Assembly (NCBI RefSeq): GCF_002706425.1
Contig: NZ_CP017713.1
Span: 2,790,001-2,854,000, forward strand
Length of the DNA stretch: 64,000 nt
Origin: Loigolactobacillus coryniformis subsp. coryniformis KCTC 3167 = DSM 20001
GTDB lineage: Bacteria > Bacillota > Bacilli > Lactobacillales > Lactobacillaceae
Direction of reading: 5' to 3'
Shown: positions 1 to 9,217 of the stretch, one piece after another
How positions within the stretch are numbered: the stretch's first letter is position 1
Layout of the letters: every line of letters starts with the position of its first letter
The notes under the pieces: model-generated
The model's input: only the letters and a program-made list of their open reading frames with translations
The model's database searches: none
Told to the model about the DNA's origin: nothing
Made by a program: the position numbers and the translations under genes

Positions 1-339
1 GGTACCTTCGGTAAAGGGTACCGGTGGTGTCGTTTCTTTTTGCGGTGTTTGCAGATTTGCTTGGACTTGATCACCTTGGTGAACGAGCGGTAAAGTTGCT
101 GCTTCTTGCTGTTCGGCTTTGTGATCATCAAATAAAGCTTGCCAACCTTGCTTAGTTGGGACCTTACCGGTTGCTTTAAAATTGGCGTCACCAACTTGGG
201 TAATAATGGTGGTTTCCTCGTACTCGTACGGATCAGCAAACATCGCTAACGTCGTTCTTAAAACCAGGTCGTAGACTTGTTGCTGTAATTTAGGCAAGCT
301 GGCTAGTTTCTCTTTCGTCGGCACGTAACAAGAATACTG
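1..339 (-). pseudogene. topB: DNA topoisomerase III (TopB) remnant, 5'-truncated, runs off left edge
   Basis: Reading the minus strand from 339 down gives about 113 codons that match the middle of bacterial topoisomerase III. The recognisable blocks are an LAMFADPYEYEET stretch, a FKATGKV stretch and PPVPFTEGT, in the family's order. TopB is a type IA topoisomerase that decatenates DNA. The reading frame is closed by TAA at 340-342 with no start in front of the homology, so the N-terminal part that carries the TOPRIM domain is absent. Upstream DNA is AT-rich and non-coding. The C-terminal part lies outside the window. I infer a 5'-truncated gene left by a rearrangement. A frameshift joining further N-terminal sequence is not visible upstream. 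Confidence 0.7.
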
Positions 340-342
340 TTA

Positions 343-762
343 AATCATCTATTAAAAACACTTATGCATAAAGAATCACAGAAAATAAATTAACAAGTTC
401 ATACATTCATTAACACCGCTAAATATCTGATAACAATTAAATTGCGCACAATTTTCATGATAACGTTGTGACCACGAAATTAAACTGCGTCTCCAAGAAC
501 ATTGCAAGCAAATGTTGTCCGTCATATTTCTGTTAAATTCAGTCAAAAATCAGGTCATTTTTCGATTTTATGTTAAGACTTGTGCAATTTTAAGCAAATA
601 TCTAAAAATAATTCAAAAAAAATTCGCTTTTTATGTGACATTTACACATATTTAAACAAGTTCTAAGACCAAAGGCTTAGGCTTTCATGATTTTTCAATT
701 ACGTTATGTTACAAACATGTAACGATATTTCAATTTCGGCCAGTTTTGTAATATCGTTGGTA
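343..762. other. AT-rich non-coding stretch
   Basis: About 420 bases between the topB remnant and the apf promoter. The DNA is strongly AT-rich with short A and T runs, and I find no convincing reading frame, RNA motif or tandem repeat in it. It may hold upstream promoter elements of the surface-protein gene that follows. Confidence 0.5.
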
Positions 763-790
763 TTGGTTTGTTACAGTACACCACTATAAT
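763..790 (+). promoter_or_regulatory. Promoter of the apf-like gene
   Basis: A TTGGTT -35 box at 763-768 is followed after 16 bases by a perfect TATAAT -10 box at 785-790. This gives a 5' untranslated leader of about 85 bases before the Shine-Dalgarno sequence at 872-876. Confidence 0.55.
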
Positions 791-884
791 TATCACTGTT
801 GAATCGATAGTAACTAAGCAACGTCAGTCGATAGTCAGAAATTTATATAGAAATTAAAGCATAAATCCTTTAGGAGTGATTATT

Positions 885-1523
885 ATTTTATTAAGCAAAC
901 GCGTTAAAATGTTAATGTTCACCACAGCCGGTGCCGCAGGTTTATTCCTAGTCGGTGCACAACAAGCACAGGCCGCAACTGTAACAGCACAATCTGGTGA
1001 TACAGTTTCCGAGCTTGCTGATAAATACGGTGTTTCTATTGATAGCATTGAAAAAGCTAACGATATTGACGCTACTACTCATTTGATCTTTGCTGGTCAG
1101 AATTACGAAATTCCTGACGGCACAGATACAACAACTACACAGGCTGCGACTACACAACAAACTGCAGCACAATCTGCTCAAGCTACACAAGCAGCTCAAG
1201 CACAACAACAAGCTAGTGCAGCTCAAGCACAACAAGCCGCACAAACACAACAAGCTGCTTCAGCTACAACTAGTACAACTTCAACTTCTACTGGTTCAAG
1301 TTCAGAAGAAGCTGCTAAGGCTTGGATCGCTAACAAAGAATCTGGCGGTTCATATACAGCAACAAATGGCCAATACTATGGTAAGTATCAATTAAGTTCT
1401 TCATACTTAAATGGTGATTACTCAGCTGCCAACCAGGAAGCAGTTGCTAACAACTACGTAACTTCACGTTACGGTTCATGGGTTAATGCTCAATCTTTCT
1501 GGCAATCAAACGGTTGGTACTAA
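885..1523 (+). CDS. apf: Apf-like LysM surface protein with C-terminal transglycosylase-like domain
   Basis: Secreted cell-wall protein. After a hydrophobic signal peptide ending near AQAATVT comes one LysM domain (about residues 30-75, SGDTVSELADKYGVS) for peptidoglycan binding. Next is a long Gln/Ala/Thr-rich low-complexity linker, then the C-terminal block KAWIANKESGGSY to SFWQSNGWY typical of lactobacillar aggregation-promoting factors and their relatives. The start is unusual: the Shine-Dalgarno AGGAG at 872-876 is followed by ATT ATT at 882-887. The only canonical options are GTG at 876, inside the Shine-Dalgarno, and ATG at 909/915 with no ribosome site. I place the start at ATT 885 (8-base spacing); this is inference. 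A strong terminator follows. Single-gene transcript with a long leader. Confidence 0.8.
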   Translation: MLLSKRVKMLMFTTAGAAGLFLVGAQQAQAATVTAQSGDTVSELADKYGVSIDSIEKANDIDATTHLIFAGQNYEIPDGTDTTTTQAATTQQTAAQSAQATQAAQAQQQASAAQAQQAAQTQQAASATTSTTSTSTGSSSEEAAKAWIANKESGGSYTATNGQYYGKYQLSSSYLNGDYSAANQEAVANNYVTSRYGSWVNAQSFWQSNGWY

Positions 1524-1549
1524 GCCAACACATAAATTCGAAATTTCAA

Positions 1550-1577
1550 AACGTCCGCATTTGCGGGCGTTTTTTTT
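1550..1577 (+). terminator. Terminator of the apf-like gene
   Basis: GC-rich hairpin with arms ACGTCCGC and GCGGGCGT around an ATTT loop, followed by eight T residues. Confidence 0.85.
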
Positions 1578-1737
1578 ATGCACTTTTTAGGCTGAACGAA
1601 CAGCAGGACTGCCTTTCCCGTCGGTTATATGCTATGATTAAAGCGATAACATCTGCGTTAAGCGCGAACAGTAAGCCCCAGATGGCGCTGTTCGGTTTGA
1701 CGGCTTTTAGCTAATTATGTATATAGGAGGTTTTTAT

Positions 1738-3549
1738 ATGTCAACGAAAACATTACCTACGCGTGAGCAGGTGCCCACAGAACTAACTTGGGATCTGACC
1801 ACGGTTTACCCCAGTGATACAGATTGGGAGAACGCTTTTAAAGAAATCACAACGCTGGGGCAGGATGCCGCTAAACTTAAAGGTACCCTTGGCGATAGCG
1901 CACGCGATCTAAGCGACGGTTTGGATCAGATTTTTGATCTTTATCGTAAACTAGAAAAATTATACGTTTATGCTAGTTTGAAACATAACCAAGATAACGA
2001 TAACCCCACTTATCAAGGTATGGATCAACGAGCTGGTGCATTAGTAGCACAAGTATCTGCTCAGGTTTCCTTTTTAGAACCAGAAATTTTAGCGATTCCG
2101 GCTGATGAACTGAAAAATTATATTGATAGCAGCACTAATTTGCAGGTTTACCAACATTACTTAGAACAAGTTACGGCAACGCGTAAACATGTGCTTTCCG
2201 CTGAAGCCGAAGAATTATTGGCTGGTGCTAGCGATGTTTTTGATGCTTCTGCCGCAACGTTTAATGTCTTGAACGATGTTGACCTACCATTTCCAACCGT
2301 TAAAGATGCTCAGGGCAATGATGTTGAATTGTCACAAGGTGTTTATGGAACTTTGATCGAATCAACCAATCGTGACGTACGTAAGCAGGCGTTCCAACAA
2401 CTCTATAAAGTTTACCGCCAGTTCCGTAATACACTGGCTTCAACTTTGTCCTCACACATTAAGATGCACAACTACCAAGCGCGAGTTCATCACTATGATT
2501 CTGCCCGCCAAGCCGCCCTTTCTGCCAATCATATTCCCGAAAGCGTTTATGATACGCTAGTCGCTGAGGTCGAAAAAAATCTACCGTTACTACATCGCTA
2601 TGTGGCTTTGCGCAAAAAGATCCTTGAGGTCGATCAACTCCACATGTACGATATGTATACGCCTTTGACTGGTGAACCTAGCCTATCTTACACTTACGAC
2701 GAAGCTAAAGCTGAAGTATTGAAGGCCACCAAAGTGCTGGGTCGTGAATACACCAGTATCGTACAAGAAGCTTTTGATACCCGGTGGATCGATGTCGTTG
2801 AGAATAAAGGCAAAACAAGTGGTGCCTATTCATCCGGCATGTACGACACTAATCCCTACATTTTATTAAACTGGCAGAATAATTTAAACAATCTGTACAC
2901 GTTAGTTCATGAAATGGGGCATTCAGTCCACAGCCATTATACGCACCATAATCAGCCATACGTGTATGGTGACTACGCTATTTTTGTCGCCGAGATTGCT
3001 TCAACAACCAACGAAAATTTGTTAACTGATTACCTATTAAAGCAACAAACTGATCCACGGACGCGGGCCTACATTCTGAATTATTATTTAGATGGCTTCA
3101 AAGGCACAATTTTCCGGCAAACCCAATTCGCTGAATTTGAGCACTTCATTCATACCGAAGATGCTAAGGGCGTACCGTTGACTGCAGAACATTTATCTGA
3201 TTACTACAGTAAATTGAACCAGAAGTATTACGGTCCAGCGGTCGAAAATGATCCCGAGATCGCTTTGGAGTGGTCACGGATCCCTCATTTCTACTTCAAT
3301 TACTACGTTTATCAGTACGCAACTGGTTTCGCGGCCGCCACAACGCTAGCCGATAAAATCATTAATGGTGAGCGCGCTGACCGCAATGCCTACATTGATT
3401 ATTTGAAGTCTGGCAGTTCTGCTTACCCAATCGCAATCATGCAAAAGGCTGGCGTTGATATGACACAGCCAGCTTACTTGGAACAAGCATTTAAAGTCTT
3501 TGAGCAACGTTTAAACGAATTAGAAACACTATTAAAAAATTTAGACTAG
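1738..3549 (+). CDS. pepF: Oligoendopeptidase F
   Basis: Cytoplasmic zinc metallopeptidase of family M3 that cleaves medium-length peptides during peptide use and protein turnover. The zinc site HEMGH sits at residues 391-395. The 603-residue length and the N-terminal STKTLPTREQVP stretch fit the PepF family. The upstream ATG at 1717 is rejected, because AGGAGG at 1726-1731 lies downstream of it and correctly spaced before ATG 1738. The gene stands alone between the apf terminator and its own terminator. The 150-base upstream region contains TATGAT near 1633 as a possible -10. Confidence 0.95.
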   Translation: MSTKTLPTREQVPTELTWDLTTVYPSDTDWENAFKEITTLGQDAAKLKGTLGDSARDLSDGLDQIFDLYRKLEKLYVYASLKHNQDNDNPTYQGMDQRAGALVAQVSAQVSFLEPEILAIPADELKNYIDSSTNLQVYQHYLEQVTATRKHVLSAEAEELLAGASDVFDASAATFNVLNDVDLPFPTVKDAQGNDVELSQGVYGTLIESTNRDVRKQAFQQLYKVYRQFRNTLASTLSSHIKMHNYQARVHHYDSARQAALSANHIPESVYDTLVAEVEKNLPLLHRYVALRKKILEVDQLHMYDMYTPLTGEPSLSYTYDEAKAEVLKATKVLGREYTSIVQEAFDTRWIDVVENKGKTSGAYSSGMYDTNPYILLNWQNNLNNLYTLVHEMGHSVHSHYTHHNQPYVYGDYAIFVAEIASTTNENLLTDYLLKQQTDPRTRAYILNYYLDGFKGTIFRQTQFAEFEHFIHTEDAKGVPLTAEHLSDYYSKLNQKYYGPAVENDPEIALEWSRIPHFYFNYYVYQYATGFAAATTLADKIINGERADRNAYIDYLKSGSSAYPIAIMQKAGVDMTQPAYLEQAFKVFEQRLNELETLLKNLD

Positions 3550-3579
3550 CTTATTGCAATTAAATCCTCTAAAATGAAG

Positions 3580-3640
3580 CAAAGAGCGCCACAAACGCAG
3601 GGAGCACCCTCTGACGATTGCGACGCTCTTTGTTTATGGA
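3580..3640 (+). terminator. Terminator after pepF
   Basis: Arms CAAAGAGCG (3580-3588) and CGCTCTTTG (3624-3632) enclose an inner CAGGG/CCCTCTG hairpin. The T-tract is weak (TTTAT). Confidence 0.55.
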
Positions 3641-3772
3641 AAAATTGCGAAAACTTTAGCTAAAATTTAGAATTTTACGATAAGCTAAAACTTGGGTGAT
3701 TTAACATTAACAATGCTAAATTGGAACTGAAAAAGTTTGCTATACTAACTATTTAAAAAGGAAGTTATATGA

Positions 3773-4459
3773 GTGAATCTACGATTAAAAAAGCGGCCAC
3801 CAGCCTTGTTGGTCGTTTTAATAATTTTAATGATATTAGCGCTGCTAGCACATTTTCAAGCGGCACCGCTGACCTTTATTGATCAAGCCTTGACCACACC
3901 GCTTCAAGCAATCGTAACGCCAACTAAAACTTTTCTCATGCGTTTGATCAGCGTGATCGCTAAACCGGCAATGGCGGTTCTATACGCAGTGGTATTAAGC
4001 GGCGCGCTCTGGTATTTCCAGCGGCGCGCCGCCGCAATTTGGGTTTTAGTCAGTTTCGGTATTGGGGGCGTCATTTCTTGGCTACTTAAATTTATCGTTG
4101 CCCGACCGCGGCCAACGTCCCATGTCCTACTGCCGGAAAACGGTTATAGTTTCCCCAGCGGTCATGTATTTAGCGCCGTTATGATCTTAAGCTTGGTGTA
4201 TTTTATTTTTGCCCGACCATTACCCCGATTATGGCAACGTTTAGCTAGCTTGATTGCTATCGGCTTGTGGCTAGGACTCGTCGTCGCTTCACGCGTTTAC
4301 TTAGGTGCCCATTATCCGAGTGACACGATCGCTGCGCTATTACTTGGCTACTTATGGCTACACATTGCACTTTGGTTACATCGCCATTATTACGCGTGGC
4401 TACAGGTACATTTGGCGCATACCCTACCAGAAATGCGCCACGCTAATCGGAATAAGTAA
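3773..4459 (+). CDS. PAP2-family membrane phosphatase
   Basis: Membrane lipid phosphatase of the PAP2/PgpB superfamily, expected to dephosphorylate phosphatidate, phosphatidylglycerophosphate or undecaprenyl pyrophosphate on the outer membrane face. All three motifs are present: K-x6-RP (KFIVARPRP), PSGH (FPSGHVFS) and SR-x5-H (SRVYLGAHYPSD). There are about five or six hydrophobic segments. The start is GTG 3773 with GGAAG eight bases upstream. The nearer ATG at 3769 is in another frame that soon stops. The substrate cannot be told from the sequence. Confidence 0.85.
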   Translation: MNLRLKKRPPALLVVLIILMILALLAHFQAAPLTFIDQALTTPLQAIVTPTKTFLMRLISVIAKPAMAVLYAVVLSGALWYFQRRAAAIWVLVSFGIGGVISWLLKFIVARPRPTSHVLLPENGYSFPSGHVFSAVMILSLVYFIFARPLPRLWQRLASLIAIGLWLGLVVASRVYLGAHYPSDTIAALLLGYLWLHIALWLHRHYYAWLQVHLAHTLPEMRHANRNK

Positions 4460-4587
4460 CAATTATCCCAATAATATTAAAATAATATATCATTTTGATG
4501 ACATTGCGCCTTTTGACTGGTTTTTTATTGAAAAGTCCCCTAAAATAGGAAACAACAATAAGCGATTTATTTTAGGGATGTGATATT

Positions 4588-4893
4588 ATTTTTGGAAAAC
4601 GGCCCCTTTTACGGCAACTATCTGATGGCGTCCAGGAAGAATTACCCCGTTATTTCACAAATTATCTTTGGAACTTTTATGATTCATTACGCGTCCAAGA
4701 TACACGTTTCCCTTACAATGTAGCTTTTATCATTACGAAGCGTGGACGGCACTGTGACATTTACTGTGAACAATTTGACCCCGCTGAACACTTGACACTT
4801 GAACTCATTGACAATGCCTTAGTTTTACCTGATGAAGTTGTCATTCAACGCCAAGCCAATCGCCAATTGATGCGTTTGCCTGATGAATATTAG
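4588..4893 (+). CDS. DUF960-like protein, apparent ATT start
   Basis: A reading frame of 102 codons opens after TAG 4573 and ends at TAG 4891. It encodes a small acidic protein with a GVQEELP block near the N-terminus, as in the DUF960 family of Firmicutes; function unknown. No ATG, GTG or TTG occurs in frame in the first half of the protein. A Shine-Dalgarno-like AGGGATGTGAT (4574-4584) lies correctly before ATT 4588 (or ATT 4585), and translation from 4588 gives a family-like M-F start. The alternatives are a decayed start codon (pseudogene) or a sequencing error. The coding frame is otherwise intact. Confidence 0.55.
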   Translation: MFGKRPLLRQLSDGVQEELPRYFTNYLWNFYDSLRVQDTRFPYNVAFIITKRGRHCDIYCEQFDPAEHLTLELIDNALVLPDEVVIQRQANRQLMRLPDEY

Positions 4894-4994
4894 GCACTGT
4901 AAATTGTAAATCAACTAATTTAGTCTCAAATTTATTACGCGCGTTTTAGCTATTATTACGCTACTTTTTCAGTTAAAAACTATAATTTCATTAG

Positions 4995-5047
4995 TAAAAA
5001 AGTAGGCACCACCTCAGATTAGCTGCTGGGGTAGTGCCTACTTTTTT
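4995..5047. terminator. Bidirectional terminator
   Basis: Arms AAAAAAGTAGGCAC and GTGCCTACTTTTTT with an inner CCTCAG/CTGGGG region, between two convergent genes. A and T runs on both sides suit both directions. Confidence 0.85.
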
Positions 5048-5055
5048 ATTTATTC

Positions 5056-6201
5056 TTATTCTTCAACCGTCCGCCGCAAGATCGCAGTGGCATCTGTATG
5101 CAATTCATCAGCCGGTAGCACGTAAACTTGCCCGCCTAATTGTAAAACCTGGACACTAAGTTCGTTCAGCAAGTTAGTCGCTTTGGCCGCTGGACTACTA
5201 GTATCGAGTTCTTCACCGACTAACCGACCCGCAACATATGCGCCCTGAGCGACAAACAAGGTCGCTACATTGCCTTCAGCTGCCCGCTGCGTGATCGCAC
5301 CGAGGTCACTAATATACTTTTTTGCTGAACGAGCACGATCAACTTGGCTTTGTAATACAGCCAATACCTCAGTTGCCAGCTGTTGATTGACCTGCGCAAC
5401 GATTTGCGCAATTGCCTGACGGTCTAGTTTTGCTGGCACTTTACTGATCTGCGTATTTTGCAGCAAATATTTATTCTTACTTAATTTACGGAAAATAGCC
5501 TGATTTTCACTGACCGCTAATAAAACAAGCGGTTTATGCGTTGATTTGGAGTAATTGGTCAGAATATAGTCATCAACTTGTTTAAAATAATTCTGCGTAT
5601 CGCTAGCCTGGCTTGCTTCTTTAGGATCATTACCGTGCGAAGCTTGACTAGCACCTAAGCCAGTCCGTGTAGTCCGTGTTTTCCCGGTTGTCAGTTCGGT
5701 ACCCAACGCTTGTTCCCGCGTCAAGGGTGCCGCTGCTGGCAAATCAACTGGGGTGGCGACTCCTTCAGTAACATCCCACAAGGCCATACTATCTTGGCTA
5801 ACTTTCAACAAATGATAGTCCCAGCTAAATTGATCATTGGCGATCAGCGGTAAAGCATAGACCGTATCACCGACATGCGCACTATTAGCCACTTCCTGTG
5901 CTAACGGATAGATAAAGGTATCATTCTGGCCAACGACGACAACAATACTAGTGGCGCCGTTATTGCCTAGTGCCCGCTGCTGCAATACTTGTGCTAATTT
6001 ATCCTGATACGCCGCCCATTCTTTTTCAGTAAAACGAGTGACAAACGTTTTTTTCGCCTGTTGCACCAAATTACGGAACGTTGCCTTATCTTCAGCAATA
6101 TCACGCTCATAAGGTGAGACTTTCATGAAAATGGAGACAAATGGGCCTTGTTCACCTTGCGCCCGAATCAATTGTGCTAGATCATTTTGTAATTCTGCCA
6201 T
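5056..6201 (-). CDS. baeRF-family protein (bacterial eRF1-like)
   Basis: A 381-residue cytoplasmic protein resembling the bacterial archaeo-eukaryotic release-factor (baeRF) families, which share the eRF1/Pelota fold and are thought to act on ribosomes or as stress hydrolases. The GASQASHGNDPKEASQASD region (about residues 183-201) corresponds to the conserved loop of these families. It is followed by the DYILTNYSKSTHKPLVLLAVSENQAIFRKLSK core typical of the eRF1 domain 2-like part. The ribosome site AGGAGGAATC precedes ATG 6201. It is monocistronic and ends at the shared terminator. The exact subfamily is uncertain, and the physiological role is not established. Confidence 0.65.
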   Translation of the reverse strand: MAELQNDLAQLIRAQGEQGPFVSIFMKVSPYERDIAEDKATFRNLVQQAKKTFVTRFTEKEWAAYQDKLAQVLQQRALGNNGATSIVVVVGQNDTFIYPLAQEVANSAHVGDTVYALPLIANDQFSWDYHLLKVSQDSMALWDVTEGVATPVDLPAAAPLTREQALGTELTTGKTRTTRTGLGASQASHGNDPKEASQASDTQNYFKQVDDYILTNYSKSTHKPLVLLAVSENQAIFRKLSKNKYLLQNTQISKVPAKLDRQAIAQIVAQVNQQLATEVLAVLQSQVDRARSAKKYISDLGAITQRAAEGNVATLFVAQGAYVAGRLVGEELDTSSPAAKATNLLNELSVQVLQLGGQVYVLPADELHTDATAILRRTVEE

Positions 6202-6357
6202 AAAGATTCCTCCTACTCCACAATAGAGATAATTTGTCCCCCAGCCTTTACTGTGGCAAATAATAGCCGCGATAAAAACAGGGATCAGACTGAATTTGAA
6301 AACGTTTCATTTGTACAGCTTCATCTTAGCATTTTTGCCTACTTTGTTCAAAAATGT

Positions 6358-6969
6358 TTAAATAATAATTCGGCGACTTAAATGCAAATACGCATAAAAG
6401 TGAAAAATAATCCCACCGACTAGCAATAATGCACCTAACTCAACTGAGAAGAATGTGGCTACGATCGACAAAAAATAAATGACCATACTGCGTAACGGAT
6501 CATAACTGATCGTCGCAAATAATTCAGGACTAACGCGCTTAGATTTTAGTTCCGGATGCTGCGATAAATAACTGTATAGTAACAAAAAAGTCAACGAAAT
6601 AAATAGTGCAATAGCGGCGTAACTAATAAATGCCACCTGTAGATCAGCGCGTTCATGTTGCATCAACGTATGTGATAACAGTGCCGTTGGGTAATTGATC
6701 AACGTAATGGCAAACAACATCAATAAATTCAGCAAATTCACGTTACGGTCGATCTGCGCGAAAACACTGAATAGGTCGTGATGAAATAGCCATAAGATCC
6801 CGATATACATAAATGATAAAATATAAGCCGCTAGCACTGGCCATTGCTGTAGCACCGCCGTCAGTAAATGCCCCGTTTGATAATTGGGCACCTTAAAATC
6901 TAAAACTAAGATCGTGATCAAAATCGCGAAAACCCCGTCGCTAAAAGCTTGTAAGCGACTTAACTTCAT
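6358..6969 (-). CDS. TMEM175-family (DUF1211) potassium channel-like membrane protein
   Basis: A 203-residue membrane protein with about six hydrophobic segments. The first helix carries RLQAFSDGVFAILITILVLD, holding the FSD signature of the TMEM175 family. Bacterial members form K+-permeable tetramers. I chose ATG 6969 because GGGAGGTG lies just upstream; the longer frame to 7002 places the ribosome site inside the gene. It is monocistronic, facing its neighbour's terminator. Confidence 0.8.
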   Translation of the reverse strand: MKLSRLQAFSDGVFAILITILVLDFKVPNYQTGHLLTAVLQQWPVLAAYILSFMYIGILWLFHHDLFSVFAQIDRNVNLLNLLMLFAITLINYPTALLSHTLMQHERADLQVAFISYAAIALFISLTFLLLYSYLSQHPELKSKRVSPELFATISYDPLRSMVIYFLSIVATFFSVELGALLLVGGIIFHFYAYLHLSRRIII

Positions 6970-7056
6970 CCACTGCACCTCCCTTAATTCAACTGACTTC
7001 ATTATACCGCGCCAGTCACTGAAGCAGTCATTGTTTCACTCTTACACTTAATAAAA

Positions 7057-7106
7057 ACGCAGCGAGCGCAACGCCACCAAAATTGGCACGTACACGCTCG
7101 CTGCGT
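7057..7106 (-). terminator. Terminator of the ABC exporter operon
   Basis: Perfect 12-base arms ACGCAGCGAGCG (7057-7068) and CGCTCGCTGCGT (7095-7106). The minus-strand side ends in a T run. Confidence 0.85.
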
Positions 7107-7116
7107 ATTTTATTTT

Positions 7117-9213
7117 CTATTCAAACACAAACTGGTTGTGGTAAAGTTCGGCGTAGAAACCGCCTTGTTCAACTAACTCATGATGTGTGCCTTCTTCGAT
7201 GACTTGACCATCCTTAAGCACGACGATCTTGTCGGCGTTCAAAATAGTCTTCAAACGATGGGCGATCACAAACGATGTCCGGCCGGCAATGGCTGCTTCC
7301 ATAGCCCACTGGATCTGTTGTTCTGTAACCGTATCAACGTTAGATGTTGCTTCATCCAAGATCAAAATCTTCGGATTAGTCAAGATCGTCCGCGCAATCG
7401 AAATTTGTTGCTTTTGACCAACTGAGAAAACCGAATTGGTGTCATCCACTTGCGTTTCGTATTTATCTGGTAGACTATCGATGAATTCATGAATATGCGT
7501 AGTTTTAGCTACGGTGATCACTTCATCCATTGTGACGTCTGGCTTACCAAAGCGGATATTATCGGCGATCGTGCCGGCAAATAGCACTGACTCCTGGAGC
7601 ACGATCCCCACATTGGCGCGTAAGCTATCCAGATCAAAATCACGAATATCAGTGCCGTCATACTTGATCACACCACGATCAACATCATAAAAACGATTCA
7701 TCAAGTTCATGACCGTCGTTTTCCCCGAACCAGTTGGCCCCACCAAAGCAACCATTTGGCCTTTATTCACGTTGATATTCACGTCTTTCAAAATAGGCGT
7801 TTCTGGTAAATAGCCAAAATCAACGTGTTCGATTTGAATGCCTTCATCCATATGGTCAAACTGCTTCCCGTTTTCCGGCCGTACTTCATCTGGTTCATCA
7901 AACATGACGTTCAAGCGCGTTGCACCGGTTACGGCCAACTGTAACTGACCAAATGACGACGAGATCTGCATGATTGGATTGTAATATTGTTGTGCGTACT
8001 GAATAAAAGTGACGACTAAACCTAGTGCTGCAGCGGCACCAAGTGATTTATCATTCAACGCGATCTTAGTACCCAAGAAAATGACTAACGCGGTGGTCAA
8101 CAAGGAGAAACCATTCATCAATGGTAAGATCATTCCTGACCAAACTTGGGCGCCAAAAACAGATTTCTGCACTTTGGCGTTGCGTTCAACAAAACCATCG
8201 ATGGCGTCTTGTTGCTGGCCTTCAACGATGATCGCCTTTTGACCAGAGATTTTTTCATCCATGTAGGCATTCAACACCCCGATCTCCGCTTGTTGGCGAT
8301 CAGTATTACGCTTAGCTTGGATAATGATGATAATGGCACACAATACTGCCACCGGCGTGGTTGAAACTGTGACCCAAGCCATGCTGACGTTTTGGCGGAA
8401 GATCATGACCAATACCCCAACAAAGAGCGCAATATTGGTTGTCACGTTGACTGCCGCTTGGTTCAAGGTATTTTGAATATTATCAAGATCGGAAGTAAAA
8501 CGAGCTAAGATATCGCCGTCTTCGTGGCGATCAAAATAAGCGATCGTCATTCGTTCTAGTTTACCGAACAAGCCTTTACGCATCCGGTTAGTCGAGTGAG
8601 CCACGATTCGCGCAAACAGCAGCGTATAGATCAACTGAGCCACGCCAGTCATGACATAAAAGGCCAATAACTTCCACATTATTGCAAAGAAATCAGCTTT
8701 ACTAGCTGGCGCCGACAAGGCCACTTGGTGCAAGCTATGAATCGTCGTCCCTTTTGGCAATGACGACAAAATACTTGCAGGCACGTTAGCATCGGTGAGT
8801 TGCTTCCAGTTAGTCGGCATGTCGGCTAATTTTTGCAAGCTATCAATGGTAGTACCCTTCGGTAATGACGATAAAACTTGTTGCGGCACATTGCTATTAG
8901 TCAACGTTGTCCAATCAATATTATGCCCCGTTGCTTGACTCATTTGCGCAGCAATATTGCGTAACGCCTCCCGCGATTGACTAGCGCCAGCAGCAATTTT
9001 CTTCAACGCTTTGATTGCATCATCCGCATGCTGGTGGGTGAAGAAGTCGGTCACATATGTCGTTAAATGGGTGATCGCATCGCCCATCACGACTGGTGCT
9101 GCAACTTGGAGATAAGTTGCCACAACAATAAATACCGCAATGATCAAGAATTGTAGCTTATATTTTTTAAGATAGAGGTAAAAGAATTTTATTGCTCGCA
9201 TTGTATCATTCAT
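7117..9213 (-). CDS. ABC exporter half-transporter, LmrD-like (canonical Walker B/H-loop, altered signature)
   Basis: Membrane-spanning domain fused to an ATPase domain, 698 residues. Walker A is GPTGSGKT at 492-499, Walker B ILILDE ends in catalytic Glu621, and the H-loop is His652. The signature is SVGQ (597-600) instead of SGGQ. It pairs with the next gene as a heterodimeric drug or lipid exporter of the LmrCD/BmrCD type, in which only one composite ATP site is fully active. Between TM1 and TM2 (about residues 51-172) is a long extracellular insertion. It carries two copies, 35 residues apart, of a motif with core [10 protein letters not shown] (from 108 and from 143). The ribosome site AAGGAGG precedes the ATG, and the stop of the upstream gene lies 4 bases away. 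Substrate unknown. Confidence 0.85.
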   Translation of the reverse strand: MNDTMRAIKFFYLYLKKYKLQFLIIAVFIVVATYLQVAAPVVMGDAITHLTTYVTDFFTHQHADDAIKALKKIAAGASQSREALRNIAAQMSQATGHNIDWTTLTNSNVPQQVLSSLPKGTTIDSLQKLADMPTNWKQLTDANVPASILSSLPKGTTIHSLHQVALSAPASKADFFAIMWKLLAFYVMTGVAQLIYTLLFARIVAHSTNRMRKGLFGKLERMTIAYFDRHEDGDILARFTSDLDNIQNTLNQAAVNVTTNIALFVGVLVMIFRQNVSMAWVTVSTTPVAVLCAIIIIIQAKRNTDRQQAEIGVLNAYMDEKISGQKAIIVEGQQQDAIDGFVERNAKVQKSVFGAQVWSGMILPLMNGFSLLTTALVIFLGTKIALNDKSLGAAAALGLVVTFIQYAQQYYNPIMQISSSFGQLQLAVTGATRLNVMFDEPDEVRPENGKQFDHMDEGIQIEHVDFGYLPETPILKDVNINVNKGQMVALVGPTGSGKTTVMNLMNRFYDVDRGVIKYDGTDIRDFDLDSLRANVGIVLQESVLFAGTIADNIRFGKPDVTMDEVITVAKTTHIHEFIDSLPDKYETQVDDTNSVFSVGQKQQISIARTILTNPKILILDEATSNVDTVTEQQIQWAMEAAIAGRTSFVIAHRLKTILNADKIVVLKDGQVIEEGTHHELVEQGGFYAELYHNQFVFE

Positions 9214-9217
9214 ATTT

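Noticed and set aside
343-762. Replication origin or attachment site in the AT-rich left stretch
   Set aside because: No DnaA boxes, iterons or direct repeats found; only AT richness.
948-1253. Cys-rich frame opposite the apf-like gene
   Set aside because: Shadow of the Gln/Ala low-complexity linker on the other strand; no ribosome site and no family.
6290-6312. cre-like TGAAACGTTTTCA upstream of the baeRF gene
   Set aside because: The palindrome is 13 bases, one short of the cre spacing, and about 100 bases from the start; not called.
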